Assembly (NCBI GenBank): GCA_018228665.1
Contig: CP073692.1
Span: forward strand, 558,001-622,000
Source: Faecalicatena sp. Marseille-Q4148
Lineage (GTDB): Bacteria; Bacillota; Clostridia; Lachnospirales; Lachnospiraceae
Direction: 5' to 3'
DNA: 64,000 bases
The notes under the pieces were generated by a model. It saw only the letters and a list, made by a program, of their open reading frames with translations, ran no database searches and was not told the DNA's origin. Of this stretch, positions 1-8,582 are shown piece after piece (positions within the stretch are counted from its first letter, which is position 1; each line of letters starts with the position of its first letter). Position numbers and translations under genes: made by a program.

Positions 1-439
1 GATGGAAATAGCATATCAAAAGAAAGTGTATACCGGGCAGAAAAGGAAAGCGCTTTTACTGGAAGCCGGTCCATATGCGATTCAGGCAGGGATATTGTTT
101 CACCGGTTTCCGGAATCAGAAACGTATGTGAAGAAGAAAACATTGAGAATCGGTGAACACTTTGATCTTCCAATCAGGATTGGCTTAAAAGAGATCCGGG
201 CATATACATTTTCCGATGCAGAATATGCGGATTCTGAGATTCGCAGGAAAATGACAGAAGAATTTGATCGGTTTTGCAAAGAATTAAAGAAAAAAGGGGT
301 TCAAATTCTTGAAAATAATGTTAAAATATACAAAGATCACGGCAATGCTGTGGCAAAGGGAACTCTGACGGTCATCAAAACTGTCGGGGAGACGGTGCAG
401 GCCGTCAAAGATACTGATCATATAAAAGGAGAGGAATAA
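1..439 (+). CDS. yqfD: YqfD-like sporulation protein, C-terminal part (cut by window edge)
   Basis: Only the last ~145 residues are in the window; the ATG at base 2 is just the first in-frame methionine and the gene surely begins upstream. The visible part is a basic, soluble C-terminal region with a 'GLKEIRAYTFSDAE' stretch and a long helix. YqfD is a conserved sporulation-associated membrane protein of Bacilli and Clostridia, commonly just upstream of phoH, as here. Its TAA (437-439) directly touches the phoH start codon at 440, so the two are translationally coupled. The identification rests on C-terminal similarity as remembered plus gene order; the membrane segment and start cannot be seen. 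Confidence 0.75.
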   Translation, partial: MEIAYQKKVYTGQKRKALLLEAGPYAIQAGILFHRFPESETYVKKKTLRIGEHFDLPIRIGLKEIRAYTFSDAEYADSEIRRKMTEEFDRFCKELKKKGVQILENNVKIYKDHGNAVAKGTLTVIKTVGETVQAVKDTDHIKGEE

Positions 440-1468
440 ATGAGTATTCTCGAAACAATGATAGAAATTCCGAGCGGACATGAGCAAAATGTATTTGGCC
501 AGTTTGATGCAAATGTAAAGAAAATTGAACGGACACTTCATGTCAGCATCATTCCCCGTGCAGATGGAATTAAGATTATCGGTGAGCCGGCGCAGGCGAA
601 CCGTGCAAAGTCTGTGTTAAAAGAATTGACAGAACTTTCTGTGCGCGGCAATGAGATTCAGGAACAAAATGTGAATTATGCACTTGCTCTGTCAATGGAA
701 AATGAAAGCGGTACGCTGGTCGAAATTGATAAAGAGATTATTTGTCATACAATCATGGGAAAACCGGTAAAGCCTAAGACATTAGGACAAAAGAAATATG
801 TGGATGCAATTCGGGATCATATGATTGTATTTGGACTTGGACCGGCGGGAACCGGAAAAACTTATCTGGCAATGGCGATGGCAATTACTGCATTTAAAAA
901 TAATGAGGTGGGAAGGATCATTCTGACAAGACCTGCAATTGAGGCAGGAGAGAAATTGGGATTTCTTCCGGGGGATCTGCAGAGTAAAATTGATCCATAT
1001 TTAAGACCGCTTTACGATGCACTTTATCAGATTATGGGTGCAGACAGTTTTATCAAGAATTCGGAGAAAGGTCTGATAGAAGTTGCGCCTCTTGCCTACA
1101 TGCGGGGACGTACGCTTGATAATGCATTTATTATTTTAGATGAGGCACAGAATACAACACCGGCTCAGATGAAAATGTTTCTGACACGAATTGGCTTTGG
1201 ATCGAAAGTTGTTATTACAGGTGATGCAACACAGAAAGACCTTCCATCCGGTCAGGTATCCGGTCTTGATATCGCAGTGAAGGTCGTAAGTCAGATAGAG
1301 GACATTAAGATATGCAATCTGACAAGTAAAGACGTTGTGCGCCATCCGCTCGTACAAAAGATTGTTCAGGCTTATGAAGCATATGAAACAAAACCGAAAG
1401 CCGGAGCAAAGGAAGGCAGAACAAAGGAGCGGACAAAAGGAAATAAAAAGAATAAAACAAAGGAATAA
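440..1468 (+). CDS. phoH: PhoH family ATPase/helicase-like protein
   Basis: A 342-residue cytoplasmic P-loop ATPase. The Walker A motif GPAGTGKT is at about 134-141 and the Walker B region IILDEAQNTT at 231-240, both typical of PhoH. An N-terminal KH-like region precedes the ATPase domain, and the C-terminus is a lysine-rich tail (from about 318) that looks disordered. PhoH proteins are linked to RNA metabolism and are often next to the rRNA-maturation endonuclease gene ybeY, which follows after 17 nt. The ribosome binding site aaaggagaggaata lies inside the end of yqfD. Precise biochemical role of the family is unsettled. Confidence 0.93.
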   Translation: MSILETMIEIPSGHEQNVFGQFDANVKKIERTLHVSIIPRADGIKIIGEPAQANRAKSVLKELTELSVRGNEIQEQNVNYALALSMENESGTLVEIDKEIICHTIMGKPVKPKTLGQKKYVDAIRDHMIVFGLGPAGTGKTYLAMAMAITAFKNNEVGRIILTRPAIEAGEKLGFLPGDLQSKIDPYLRPLYDALYQIMGADSFIKNSEKGLIEVAPLAYMRGRTLDNAFIILDEAQNTTPAQMKMFLTRIGFGSKVVITGDATQKDLPSGQVSGLDIAVKVVSQIEDIKICNLTSKDVVRHPLVQKIVQAYEAYETKPKAGAKEGRTKERTKGNKKNKTKE

Positions 1469-1485
1469 AAAATAAGGAGACGACC

Positions 1486-1980
1486 ATGACATTATTATTT
1501 GAAGAAGAAGGCGATTTACAACTTCCGCTAGAGACAAAGGAATTAGCAGAAGAAGTAATTGAGGCGGCGCTGGATTATGAGGGATGCCCTTATGAAGCCA
1601 CCGTCAGCCTGCTCTTAACAATGAATAACGAGATTCAGGAAATGAATCGAAACTTCCGGGAAATTGATCGGGCAACAGATGTACTGTCTTTCCCGATGAT
1701 TGCATATGAAGAGGCAGGAACATTTGATTTTCTGGAAGAAGACGATTCTGCGTTTGATCCGGAGAGCGGAGAACTTGTACTTGGAGACATTGTAATTTCA
1801 AAAGAGCGGGTAATCGCTCAGGCAGAAGAATACGGACATTCTATTCGCAGGGAATATGCATTTTTGATTGCCCATAGTATGCTTCATCTGATGGGGTATG
1901 ATCATATGGAAGAGGAAGAGCGTGCAGTCATGGAACAGAAACAGCGTGATATTCTGGAGCAGCTCGGAATTACAAGATAA
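1486..1980 (+). CDS. ybeY: Endoribonuclease YbeY (rRNA maturation factor)
   Basis: A 164-residue protein with the diagnostic zinc motif HxxxHxxxxxH at H130, H134 and H140 (HSMLHLMGYDH). YbeY is a metal-dependent single-strand RNase acting in 16S rRNA 3'-end maturation and ribosome quality control. An insertion of acidic residues (about 74-95) precedes the conserved 'ELVLGDIVIS' segment, as is common in Clostridia. The start is set by aataaggagacgacc ending just before the ATG. It forms an operon with yqfD and phoH; the diacylglycerol kinase and era genes that often follow ybeY elsewhere are absent here. Confidence 0.95.
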   Translation: MTLLFEEEGDLQLPLETKELAEEVIEAALDYEGCPYEATVSLLLTMNNEIQEMNRNFREIDRATDVLSFPMIAYEEAGTFDFLEEDDSAFDPESGELVLGDIVISKERVIAQAEEYGHSIRREYAFLIAHSMLHLMGYDHMEEEERAVMEQKQRDILEQLGITR

Positions 1981-1997
1981 AGTGAAGGGGTAGTTTC

Positions 1998-3656
1998 ATG
2001 GGAAATCGAAAGAAAAAAGAAGGCAGCGGAAGCTTTTTGGCACAGGGAGCAATCCTTGCAGCGGCCGGAATTATTGTAAAATTAATTAGTTTATTATATC
2101 GCGTTCCAATTACGAATATTCTGGGAGACGAAGGGCAGGGGTACTATAGTATCGCATTTGAGATTTACGCATTAGCGTTGCTTCTGACGTCTTACAGTAT
2201 GCCGCTTGCGGTATCCAAACTTGTCTCAGCGCGAGTTGCTAAGGGAGAGCGAAAGAATTCATGGAGACTCTTTCAGACGGCGCTTCTCTTGTCGGTAATT
2301 GTTGGCGGAATTGCAGCCTGTATATTTTATTTTGGAGCAGATTTTATTGCTGCCAATATATTAACATCGCCATACAGTGCATATCCGCTTAGATTTTTGG
2401 CGCCGGGACTTTTTGTCGTAGCAATTCTTGCATCATTCCGCGGATACTTCCAGGGACTTGGAACAATGATCCCGACGGCAGTATCACAGGTACTTGAGCA
2501 GGTTGTGAATGCCATTGCAGCAATTATCGGTGCAACTGCATTTTTGAAAATCGGCGCCGGAATTGCTAAGAGAGAAAATGTAAAAGCGCTGAAGGCAGCT
2601 TACGGTGCAGCAGGAGCAACGCTTGGTCCGGTGCTCGGTGCGGCTACAGCACTTATGTTTCTTCTGATCATTTTCTGGGGATATCGAAAGACGATCCGGA
2701 GACAGCTTTTGCGGGACGGTTCTAAAAAACAGGAGAGTTATGGCGAAATTGTAAAAATTCTCGTTCTAACCTGCGCACCTGTTTTGCTGAGTACTGCGGT
2801 ATATAATATCAGTCAGTCTTTAGATGCGGCAATTTTTACAAAAATCATGTCTGTGCAAGGTGTGGCACGAAAAGAATATATGGAATATTGGGGAATGTTC
2901 AGCGGTAAGTATAATGTATGGATCAACGTACCGCTGGCAATGGCAAATGCGCTTGGCGCATCTATGATTCCAAGTATGACAGGAGCTGTAACGACCGGAA
3001 ATAAGCGATTGATCCATACAAAGATTACGCTTGTTGTTCGTTCGGCAATGTTGATTGCAATCCCAAGTTTTGTAGGACTGACAGTAATGGGAGGACCGAT
3101 CCTTTCACTACTTTACAGCGGAAATGTGGAAGTGCCTACAAAGATGATGCATATTGGAGCGATTAGTATTGTATTTTTCTGCTTGTCTACCGTAACAAAT
3201 GCAGTTCTTCAGGGCATTAATAAAATGACGGTACCTGTGCGGAACGCATCTATCTCGCTGGCAATCCATCTTGTGTGTCTTGTCATCATGATGGTGATGT
3301 TTAAATGGGGAATTTATTCTGTGATTGTCGGTAACATTATTTTCTCCCTGTCCATGTGTATTTTAAATGCGATGTCAATCTACGAAGCGATCGGATATCG
3401 TCAGGAAGTGCGGAAAAGCTTTTTACTTCCGCTGGAAGCGGCAGCGATTATGGGAGTTGTTACATTCCTTGTATACAAATTGCTGTCATTTGTGATAGGA
3501 TCTAACTTTGCAACAATTTTGTCGCTTTTTGTGGCGGTGTTGGTATATGGAATTAGCTTACTGAAACTTGGCGGACTGACGGAAACAGATATGCGTACGC
3601 TTCCGAAAGGGCCGCAGCTCATAAAGATCTGTCGCCGTTTTCATTTATTCAGATAA
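1998..3656 (+). CDS. MOP-superfamily flippase (SpoVB/MurJ-like polysaccharide exporter)
   Basis: A 552-residue integral membrane protein with about 14 hydrophobic segments. The N-terminus (FLAQGAILAAAGIIVKLISL, then YRVPITNILGDEGQGYY) is typical of the SpoVB/YtgP branch of the MOP superfamily, which moves lipid-linked oligosaccharides across the membrane. Members include stage V sporulation protein B and lipid II flippase-like proteins. The ATG follows gaaggggtagtttc. It lies 17 nt after ybeY and 12 nt before the pyridoxal-kinase-like gene, so probably shares their transcript. Which lipid-linked substrate it moves cannot be told from sequence. Confidence 0.85.
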   Translation: MGNRKKKEGSGSFLAQGAILAAAGIIVKLISLLYRVPITNILGDEGQGYYSIAFEIYALALLLTSYSMPLAVSKLVSARVAKGERKNSWRLFQTALLLSVIVGGIAACIFYFGADFIAANILTSPYSAYPLRFLAPGLFVVAILASFRGYFQGLGTMIPTAVSQVLEQVVNAIAAIIGATAFLKIGAGIAKRENVKALKAAYGAAGATLGPVLGAATALMFLLIIFWGYRKTIRRQLLRDGSKKQESYGEIVKILVLTCAPVLLSTAVYNISQSLDAAIFTKIMSVQGVARKEYMEYWGMFSGKYNVWINVPLAMANALGASMIPSMTGAVTTGNKRLIHTKITLVVRSAMLIAIPSFVGLTVMGGPILSLLYSGNVEVPTKMMHIGAISIVFFCLSTVTNAVLQGINKMTVPVRNASISLAIHLVCLVIMMVMFKWGIYSVIVGNIIFSLSMCILNAMSIYEAIGYRQEVRKSFLLPLEAAAIMGVVTFLVYKLLSFVIGSNFATILSLFVAVLVYGISLLKLGGLTETDMRTLPKGPQLIKICRRFHLFR

Positions 3657-3668
3657 GGGAGAGTAGTT

Positions 3669-4502
3669 ATGAAACCAGTCAAAAGAGTAGCGCTGCTTCA
3701 CGATCTGTGTGCAGTGGGAAAGGCAGCGCTTACGAATATGATGCCGATACTTAGTGTGATGGGCATAGAAGCCTGTCCAATCCCGACGATGCTGCTCTCT
3801 ACCCATACCGGAGGGTATGGAAAGCCAGCGGTTACGAAAACGGAAAATGCGTATCTGCATGACTGTGCGAGACATTTCCGGGAACAGCAAATAAGGTTCG
3901 ACGGAATTTTTGTCGGTTATCTTGGGAGCAGGGAGATTATTTCTGCCTGTGAAGCATTTCTTGAATATTTTCCGGAGGTTCCGGTGATTTTTGATCCGAT
4001 TATGGGAGATAATGGGAGTTATTACAGCAATTTTGACAGCAGTTATTGTGAAGAAATGAAGCGGCTTCTAAAACGCTCCGACATTATCATTCCGAATCTG
4101 ACGGAAGCCTGTCTTCTCTGCCAGACGCCATATTGTGAAGAAATGGGCGCGGATCAACTTCGTGAACTTTGTCAGGAGCTCTGTGTACAGATGAAACCGG
4201 AAGGGAAGGTGATTTTGACAAGTGCGCCGGCTCCGGACGGTAAGAAAGCAGTAACATTGTATCAGAATCAAACAGCAGAACAGTTCTTCTTTCCTTCTTG
4301 CGGAGGACATTATCACGGAACCGGAGATGTGTTTGACGGTGTATTTACTGCAGCATGGATGCAGGGAAAAGAAATCTCGGAGTGTGTGCGGATGGCGCAT
4401 GAATTTACAGCATGTTGTATTCAGACAAGCAGCCGGTATGTGTATCCGGAGAGGGACGGACTGCTTCTGGAGACTTGTCTGCCGGCGCTTTTTGAAAAAT
4501 AA
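3669..4502 (+). CDS. Pyridoxamine/pyridoxal kinase family protein (PdxY-like, ribokinase fold)
   Basis: A 277-residue cytoplasmic protein resembling PdxY/PdxK kinases, which phosphorylate vitamin B6 vitamers with ATP. The N-terminus 'VALLHDLCAVGKAAL' matches the usual 'SIQSHVVYGHVGN'-type region only loosely, while FDPIMGDNG (about 117-125), 'IIPNLTEACLL' and the C-terminal GTGDVFDGVF motif, which contains the catalytic Asp of the ribokinase fold, are clear. It follows the flippase by 12 nt with an aagggagagtagtt binding site. In Clostridia these proteins are usually annotated pyridoxamine kinase; true substrate is not provable here. Confidence 0.82.
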   Translation: MKPVKRVALLHDLCAVGKAALTNMMPILSVMGIEACPIPTMLLSTHTGGYGKPAVTKTENAYLHDCARHFREQQIRFDGIFVGYLGSREIISACEAFLEYFPEVPVIFDPIMGDNGSYYSNFDSSYCEEMKRLLKRSDIIIPNLTEACLLCQTPYCEEMGADQLRELCQELCVQMKPEGKVILTSAPAPDGKKAVTLYQNQTAEQFFFPSCGGHYHGTGDVFDGVFTAAWMQGKEISECVRMAHEFTACCIQTSSRYVYPERDGLLLETCLPALFEK

Positions 4503-4533
4503 TTTTTCAGTTTCACAAGTATACGAAAAAAAT

Positions 4534-4597
4534 AAATGCCAATACTATCAGTAAAAAGGAGAGATTGTAATGAAATCCAGATATAGTATTGGCATTT
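4534..4597 (+). promoter_or_regulatory. Perfect 15-bp inverted repeat enclosing the RBS and start codon of the next gene
   Basis: The arm aaatgccaatactat (4534-4548) is perfectly complementary to atagtattggcattt (4583-4597). The 34-nt loop holds the ribosome binding site (aaaaaggagag) and the ATG at 4570, and the 3' arm lies inside the coding sequence and runs into ttttta. Folded, it would look like an intrinsic terminator of the upstream operon whose 3' arm is the beginning of the downstream gene. Whether it ends transcription, hides the start codon or does both is inference. A related hairpin is at 7016-7067. Confidence 0.7.
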
Positions 4598-4929
4598 TTA
4601 TTGCAGCATCCGTCATGATTGCAGGAATCATGCTGCTTTATCAAGATAGCTATCAGCGAACAGAAAAACGGTATCTTTCAGAACAGGAGACAAAGTTAAA
4701 GGAAGAAACTGTCCAGACGGAGGGGACAGCCAAGATCGGTTCAGAATATTATCTGGCAGAAGAAAATGGTTATGTCATTGTATATCTGGCAGATCAAAAG
4801 ACAGTATTTGAGCGAACAAGTATTCCGCTGTCAGGTCTTCCGAAGAAACTTCAAAAAGAGATTCGAGAGAAAAAGAAAATCAGAGATATGAAAACTTTGT
4901 ACGGATTTCTGGAAAATTACTCCAGCTAG
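4570..4929 (+). CDS. Small membrane-anchored protein, BofC C-terminal-like
   Basis: A 119-residue protein with one N-terminal hydrophobic segment (about 8-24, IFIAASVMIAGIMLLY) followed by a charged linker and a small extracytoplasmic domain containing 'YYLAEENGYVIVYLADQKTV' and the end 'LYGFLENYSS'. This resembles the C-terminal domain of BofC, the forespore regulator of sigma-K processing, and similar small proteins occur near miaB in Lachnospiraceae, but the match is from memory and short. The first codons form the 3' arm of a perfect inverted repeat (4583-4597). No clear promoter of its own was found. Confidence 0.6.
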   Translation: MKSRYSIGIFIAASVMIAGIMLLYQDSYQRTEKRYLSEQETKLKEETVQTEGTAKIGSEYYLAEENGYVIVYLADQKTVFERTSIPLSGLPKKLQKEIREKKKIRDMKTLYGFLENYSS

Positions 4930-5044
4930 TACGGTGCAGCGTTTTCTAACATAAATACAAAAGATAAACGTCAGCAGTGGACAATTGGAGTGGAATCCTG
5001 TACAATGAGAAACGGTAGAAAATACGAAAGAGAGGATGATATAC

Positions 5045-5272
5045 ATGGACGAGGCAAAAATTGCGCGAATCAATGAATTATATAGAAAATCAAAAGCAGA
5101 AGGATTAACAAAAGAAGAAGCGAAGGAGCAGCAGGTGCTCCGCCAGGAATATATTGAGGCGATCCGCAGAAACCTGAGAGGACAGCTCAACAATATTTCT
5201 ATCCAGAATCCAGATGGAACGGTTACAGATCTGGGCAAAAAATACGGCAATAAAAATAAACTCACATCATAA
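5045..5272 (+). CDS. DUF896 (YnzC-family) protein
   Basis: A 75-residue soluble helical protein beginning MDEAKIARINELYRKSKAEG, the characteristic DUF896/YnzC opening. The family is small, SOS-associated in Bacillus in some cases, and of unknown function. I chose the ATG at 5045 because gaaagagagga (5026-5036) is correctly spaced from it, while the in-frame ATG at 5036 overlaps that binding site. It is followed after about 19 nt by the DUF4250 gene. Confidence 0.9.
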   Translation: MDEAKIARINELYRKSKAEGLTKEEAKEQQVLRQEYIEAIRRNLRGQLNNISIQNPDGTVTDLGKKYGNKNKLTS

Positions 5273-5291
5273 ATTTTAGGGAGGAAACATC

Positions 5292-5468
5292 ATGTTGCCA
5301 AAAAAAGATCCTGTGATGCTGCTAAGCGCAGTGAATATGAAGCTGAGAGATGTGTATCCGTCATTGGAAGAATTGTGCCGTGCAATGGATGAAGATGCGG
5401 CAGAAATTCAGCGAATCCTTGACGGAATCGATTATAAATATGATGCAGACAGCAATCGTTTTGTTTAG
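5292..5468 (+). CDS. DUF4250 family small protein
   Basis: A 58-residue ORF reading MLPKKDPVMLLSAVNMKLRD and ending IDYKYDADSNRFV, which is the pattern of the DUF4250 family of Firmicutes. It is preceded by a strong binding site (tagggaggaaacatc) and lies between the DUF896 gene and miaB, so it is very probably expressed with them. Function is unknown; it is a small soluble helical protein without a membrane segment. Confidence 0.88.
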   Translation: MLPKKDPVMLLSAVNMKLRDVYPSLEELCRAMDEDAAEIQRILDGIDYKYDADSNRFV

Positions 5469-5519
5469 GCAGGCGGTGCAGTACTTTTATGAATGAAGAT
5501 AAGAAGGAGAGAAATACAT

Positions 5520-6995
5520 ATGCCAGAGTACCATAGAAATACAGAAGAAGAAATGGATGTTCTTCTGGAGAAAATTGATCTGAGTCAGCCGGCGCCGACA
5601 GAAGAACCAATGAGACAGTATTATTTTATTAAAAAGGCAAAAGAGTATGTAAAGAAAGCAGAAGAAGCAGCAGGGCGTCCGTTGACGGCATGCATCACTA
5701 CGTTTGGATGCCAGATGAATGCAAGAGATTCAGAAAAACTGGCAGGAATTCTTGAACAGATTGGGTATCAGGAAACAGAGGATGAAGAACACGCTGATTT
5801 TGTCATTTTTAATACATGTACCGTTCGGGAAAATGCGAATATGAGAGTGTACGGACGGCTTGGACAGTTAAATCATGCAAAAAAGCAAAATCCACATATG
5901 ATGATTGCCCTTTGCGGCTGCATGATGCAGGAGCCGGAAGTTGTAGAAAAACTGAAAAAGAGCTATCGGTTTGTAGATCTGATTTTCGGCACACATAATA
6001 TTTATAAATTTGCAGAGTTGATTGCAACAAGATTTGAATCTGAGCGGATGGTCATTGATATCTGGAAAGATACCGATAAAATTGTAGAAGATCTTCCGAC
6101 TGAGCGAAAGTATTCGTTCAAGTCCGGTGTGAATATTATGTTCGGATGCAACAATTTCTGCAGTTATTGTATTGTACCGTATGTGCGCGGACGGGAGCGG
6201 AGCCGTGATCCGAAAGATATTATCCGGGAAATTGAAAAGCTTGTATCGGACGGTGTTGTAGAAGTAATGCTTCTTGGACAAAATGTAAATTCTTACGGAA
6301 AGACATTGGAGCATCCAATCAGTTTCGCACAGCTTTTGACAGAAATCGAAAAGATTGAAGGACTGGAACGTATTCGTTTTATGACGTCTCATCCGAAAGA
6401 TTTGTCAGATGAGCTGATTGAAGTCATGAAACATTCCAAAAAGATCTGCCGTCATCTCCACCTTCCGGTTCAGTCCGGAAGCAGTCGGATTCTGCAAAAA
6501 ATGAATCGCCGTTATACAAAAGAGAGTTATCTGGAGCTTGTAAGAAAAATTAAAGAAGCAATTCCGGACATTTCGCTGACAACAGATATCATCGTAGGAT
6601 TTCCGGGAGAAACGGAAGAAGATTTTGAAGAAACAATGGACGTAGTCAGAAAAGTAAGATACGATAGTGCATTTACATTTATCTATTCAAAACGTACCGG
6701 AACACCTGCAGCGATTATGGAAGATCAGGTGCCGGAAGAGATTGTGAAAGAACGGTTTGACCGTTTGCTTGCAGAAGTACAGAAGATTTCGGCAGAAGTA
6801 TGTGCGATCCACAGCGGTACGGTTCAGAAAGTTTTGGTAGAATCTGTTAATGCACATGATCCTTCCCTTGTGACAGGACGTTTAAGCAATAACATACTTG
6901 TGCATTTTCCGGGAAATGAAGAGTTGATCGGAACACTTGTAGATGTCAGATTAAATGAATGTAAAGGATTTTATTATATCGGAGAAGCGATTTAA
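5520..6995 (+). CDS. miaB: tRNA-2-methylthio-N6-dimethylallyladenosine synthase MiaB
   Basis: A 491-residue radical SAM methylthiotransferase that adds the methylthio group to i6A37 of tRNAs. It has an N-terminal UPF0004 domain with three cysteines (TFGCQMNARDSE, FNTCTVRE, CGCMMQEPE), a radical SAM CxxxCxxC motif (GCNNFCSYCIVPY) and a C-terminal TRAM region. The start at 5520 is supported by agaaggagag 10 nt upstream; the longer in-frame ATG at 5493 has no binding site. Its substrate is made by MiaA, encoded 30 kb downstream. A hairpin terminator follows the stop codon. Confidence 0.95.
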   Translation: MPEYHRNTEEEMDVLLEKIDLSQPAPTEEPMRQYYFIKKAKEYVKKAEEAAGRPLTACITTFGCQMNARDSEKLAGILEQIGYQETEDEEHADFVIFNTCTVRENANMRVYGRLGQLNHAKKQNPHMMIALCGCMMQEPEVVEKLKKSYRFVDLIFGTHNIYKFAELIATRFESERMVIDIWKDTDKIVEDLPTERKYSFKSGVNIMFGCNNFCSYCIVPYVRGRERSRDPKDIIREIEKLVSDGVVEVMLLGQNVNSYGKTLEHPISFAQLLTEIEKIEGLERIRFMTSHPKDLSDELIEVMKHSKKICRHLHLPVQSGSSRILQKMNRRYTKESYLELVRKIKEAIPDISLTTDIIVGFPGETEEDFEETMDVVRKVRYDSAFTFIYSKRTGTPAAIMEDQVPEEIVKERFDRLLAEVQKISAEVCAIHSGTVQKVLVESVNAHDPSLVTGRLSNNILVHFPGNEELIGTLVDVRLNECKGFYYIGEAI

Positions 6996-7015
6996 GATTC
7001 CTGTTATAAATTCAG

Positions 7016-7067
7016 AAAAAAATGCCAACACTATAGAGAGAATATCTCATAGTGGGGGCATTTTTTT
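7016..7067 (+). terminator. Intrinsic terminator of miaB, overlapping the RBS of the next gene
   Basis: The arm aaaaaaatgccaacactat (7016-7034) pairs with atagtgggggcattttttt (7049-7067), with two internal mismatches and a 14-nt loop, and ends in a run of seven T. The gtggggg of the 3' arm is the only purine-rich stretch upstream of the ATG at 7071. The same core (atgccaayactat) forms the inverted repeat at 4534-4597. Confidence 0.8.
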
Positions 7068-7070
7068 GTT

Positions 7071-7487
7071 ATGAAACGATTCAGTGAATACTTATTTTTA
7101 TTTACCCTCGGAGGGTGCATTTATTATTCTTTTGAAATTCTGTTTCGAGGGTTTTCACATTGGAGCATGTTTTTACTTGGCGGACTGTGTTTTCTCTTCT
7201 GTACCTGGCAGGGACTTCTGTTTGCCTGGCGAGAGCCTCTCTGGAAGCAGGTAATTTATTGTACTGTCTTTGTAACAGCAATGGAATTTTTAACCGGGAT
7301 CTTGGTGAATAAGCTGTGCGGATGGGCAGTGTGGGATTATAGCGACCAGCCGCTTCAGCTCTTCGGACAGATTTGTGTACCATTTATGATTATTTTTGCG
7401 GGATTATGTACCTGCGGTATTTTTCTTGGAGCATATTTGTTGTATGCGGTCTATCGGGAGGAAAAACCGACATGGCATGTGTTATAG
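7071..7487 (+). CDS. CmpB-type putative ABC transporter permease (four-TM membrane protein)
   Basis: A 138-residue membrane protein with four hydrophobic segments (about 7-27, 33-53, 63-83, 105-128). The motif NKLCGWAVWDYSDQPLQLFG after the third segment and the 'GGCIYYSFEILFRGFSHWSMF' style N-terminus are typical of the 'putative ABC transporter type IV, CmpB' family, for which transport activity has not been shown. The start follows the T-run of the miaB terminator by only 3 nt, leaving just gtggggg within the hairpin as binding site. The N-terminus fits the family, so the start is probably right. Confidence 0.75.
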   Translation: MKRFSEYLFLFTLGGCIYYSFEILFRGFSHWSMFLLGGLCFLFCTWQGLLFAWREPLWKQVIYCTVFVTAMEFLTGILVNKLCGWAVWDYSDQPLQLFGQICVPFMIIFAGLCTCGIFLGAYLLYAVYREEKPTWHVL

Positions 7488-7552
7488 AAGCAGTTTGTTG
7501 TTGTAAATCAGTTTAAAATCAACCGTAGATATAATGTAAAATCAACTTGAGA

Positions 7553-7562
7553 TTGGTATAAT
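7553..7562 (+). promoter_or_regulatory. Possible extended -10 promoter of the phospho-signalling operon
   Basis: The 271-nt gap 7488-7758 holds ttggtataat (TGn plus a perfect TATAAT at 7557-7562) without a good -35 box, plus a second perfect TATAAT at 7530-7535. Transcription from here would leave a leader of about 190 nt before the PP2C start. No riboswitch or terminator was recognised in that leader. Confidence 0.4.
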
Positions 7563-7758
7563 TGACATATATAAAAATTCGATGTTCAACGGGAAGCATT
7601 TCATCTACTGATGGATACTGGGCAATGCGATTCGGAAAAGGAAAAAAATGAAAATCCCCCATTATTTTTCGGTGTAAAGTATAGATAACTTAGAAATCCG
7701 CAAGTTGCAAGAGTGTGGGAACGGCGGAGAAATCTATATGATTGAAAGGGGAGAAAAC

Positions 7759-8523
7759 ATGTATCAGAGAATTTGTATTACAGCGGTTACCGATCAGGGC
7801 AGCAGAAAAGAAAATCAAGATAACTTTCAAATTGACACAAAAGTACCTTATATTAGAGAAGATTATGCAGATGCAGTGGAAATGATGGAAGCTGATGAGA
7901 AAATCCATTTTGCCTGTGTCTGCGATGGAATTGGAGGAGAAACACTTGGACGGCTGGCAGCGCTTAGCGTACTGGAGATGACTGCGACTTGTTTAAAAAA
8001 TCAGACTTCTGAAGAAGAGCTTGCTGGTTTCGTAGAAAAAACTATGGATCATATTGCCAGGAAACTGGCACAGGTATATGAAAAGCTCAAGGAACAGGGA
8101 GGAACGACCATCGCAATGTTTGCCTGGAAGCAGGAACAGTTTTGGGCAGTGAACATAGGAGACAGTCCGATCTATCAGATTGGTGAAGATCGTATTACAG
8201 AATTAAGTGAAGCACATACGCTTGCAGGATACAAATTATCGGTCGATATCGTACCGGAAAAAGGCGATGAGCATATACTTTTGAACTATATTGGAAAGAA
8301 AGAACTATCAGGAAGCGAGATGATGCACACTTTTAAGGGAACGCTGCATCTGGGAGATAAATTTTTCCTTTGCTCCGATGGAATTTCAAAGTGTTTTGAC
8401 TGTGAGAAGATTTATCAGACTGTGAAGGAAAAGGGGGCTGACAGTGTTGCTGAATTGACAGAGCAGGCTGCAAAGGCTGAAAATTCCGATAATTGCACTG
8501 CTATGCTGATTGTCGCAGAATAG
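7759..8523 (+). CDS. PP2C-type Ser/Thr protein phosphatase (first of two)
   Basis: A 254-residue cytosolic metal-dependent phosphatase of the PPM family. Motifs in order are RKENQDNF (about 16-23), VCDGIGGE (54-61) with the metal-binding DG, GGTTIAM, NIGDSPIYQI, LCSDGIS and the C-terminal SDNCTAML with its DN pair, so all metal ligands look present. I chose the ATG at 7759 because gaaaggggagaaaac precedes it and the PP2C fold begins right there. It is the first gene of a block that also encodes a kinase, an atypical kinase, a VWA protein and a second PP2C, so it probably opposes one of those kinases. Confidence 0.9.
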   Translation: MYQRICITAVTDQGSRKENQDNFQIDTKVPYIREDYADAVEMMEADEKIHFACVCDGIGGETLGRLAALSVLEMTATCLKNQTSEEELAGFVEKTMDHIARKLAQVYEKLKEQGGTTIAMFAWKQEQFWAVNIGDSPIYQIGEDRITELSEAHTLAGYKLSVDIVPEKGDEHILLNYIGKKELSGSEMMHTFKGTLHLGDKFFLCSDGISKCFDCEKIYQTVKEKGADSVAELTEQAAKAENSDNCTAMLIVAE

Positions 8524-8582
8524 TAATTGATATCAGAAACTAGTATTAGTTTGAATAAAGGAACAGATGAGGAGGGATGAGC

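Noticed and set aside
2..439. ATG at base 2 as the true start of the first gene
   Set aside because: The protein is only the end of a YqfD-like protein of about 400 residues; the ATG is just the first methionine inside the window.
5868..6392. 174-codon minus-strand frame within miaB
   Set aside because: Antisense to conserved radical SAM sequence with shadow-like composition; miaB is unambiguous.
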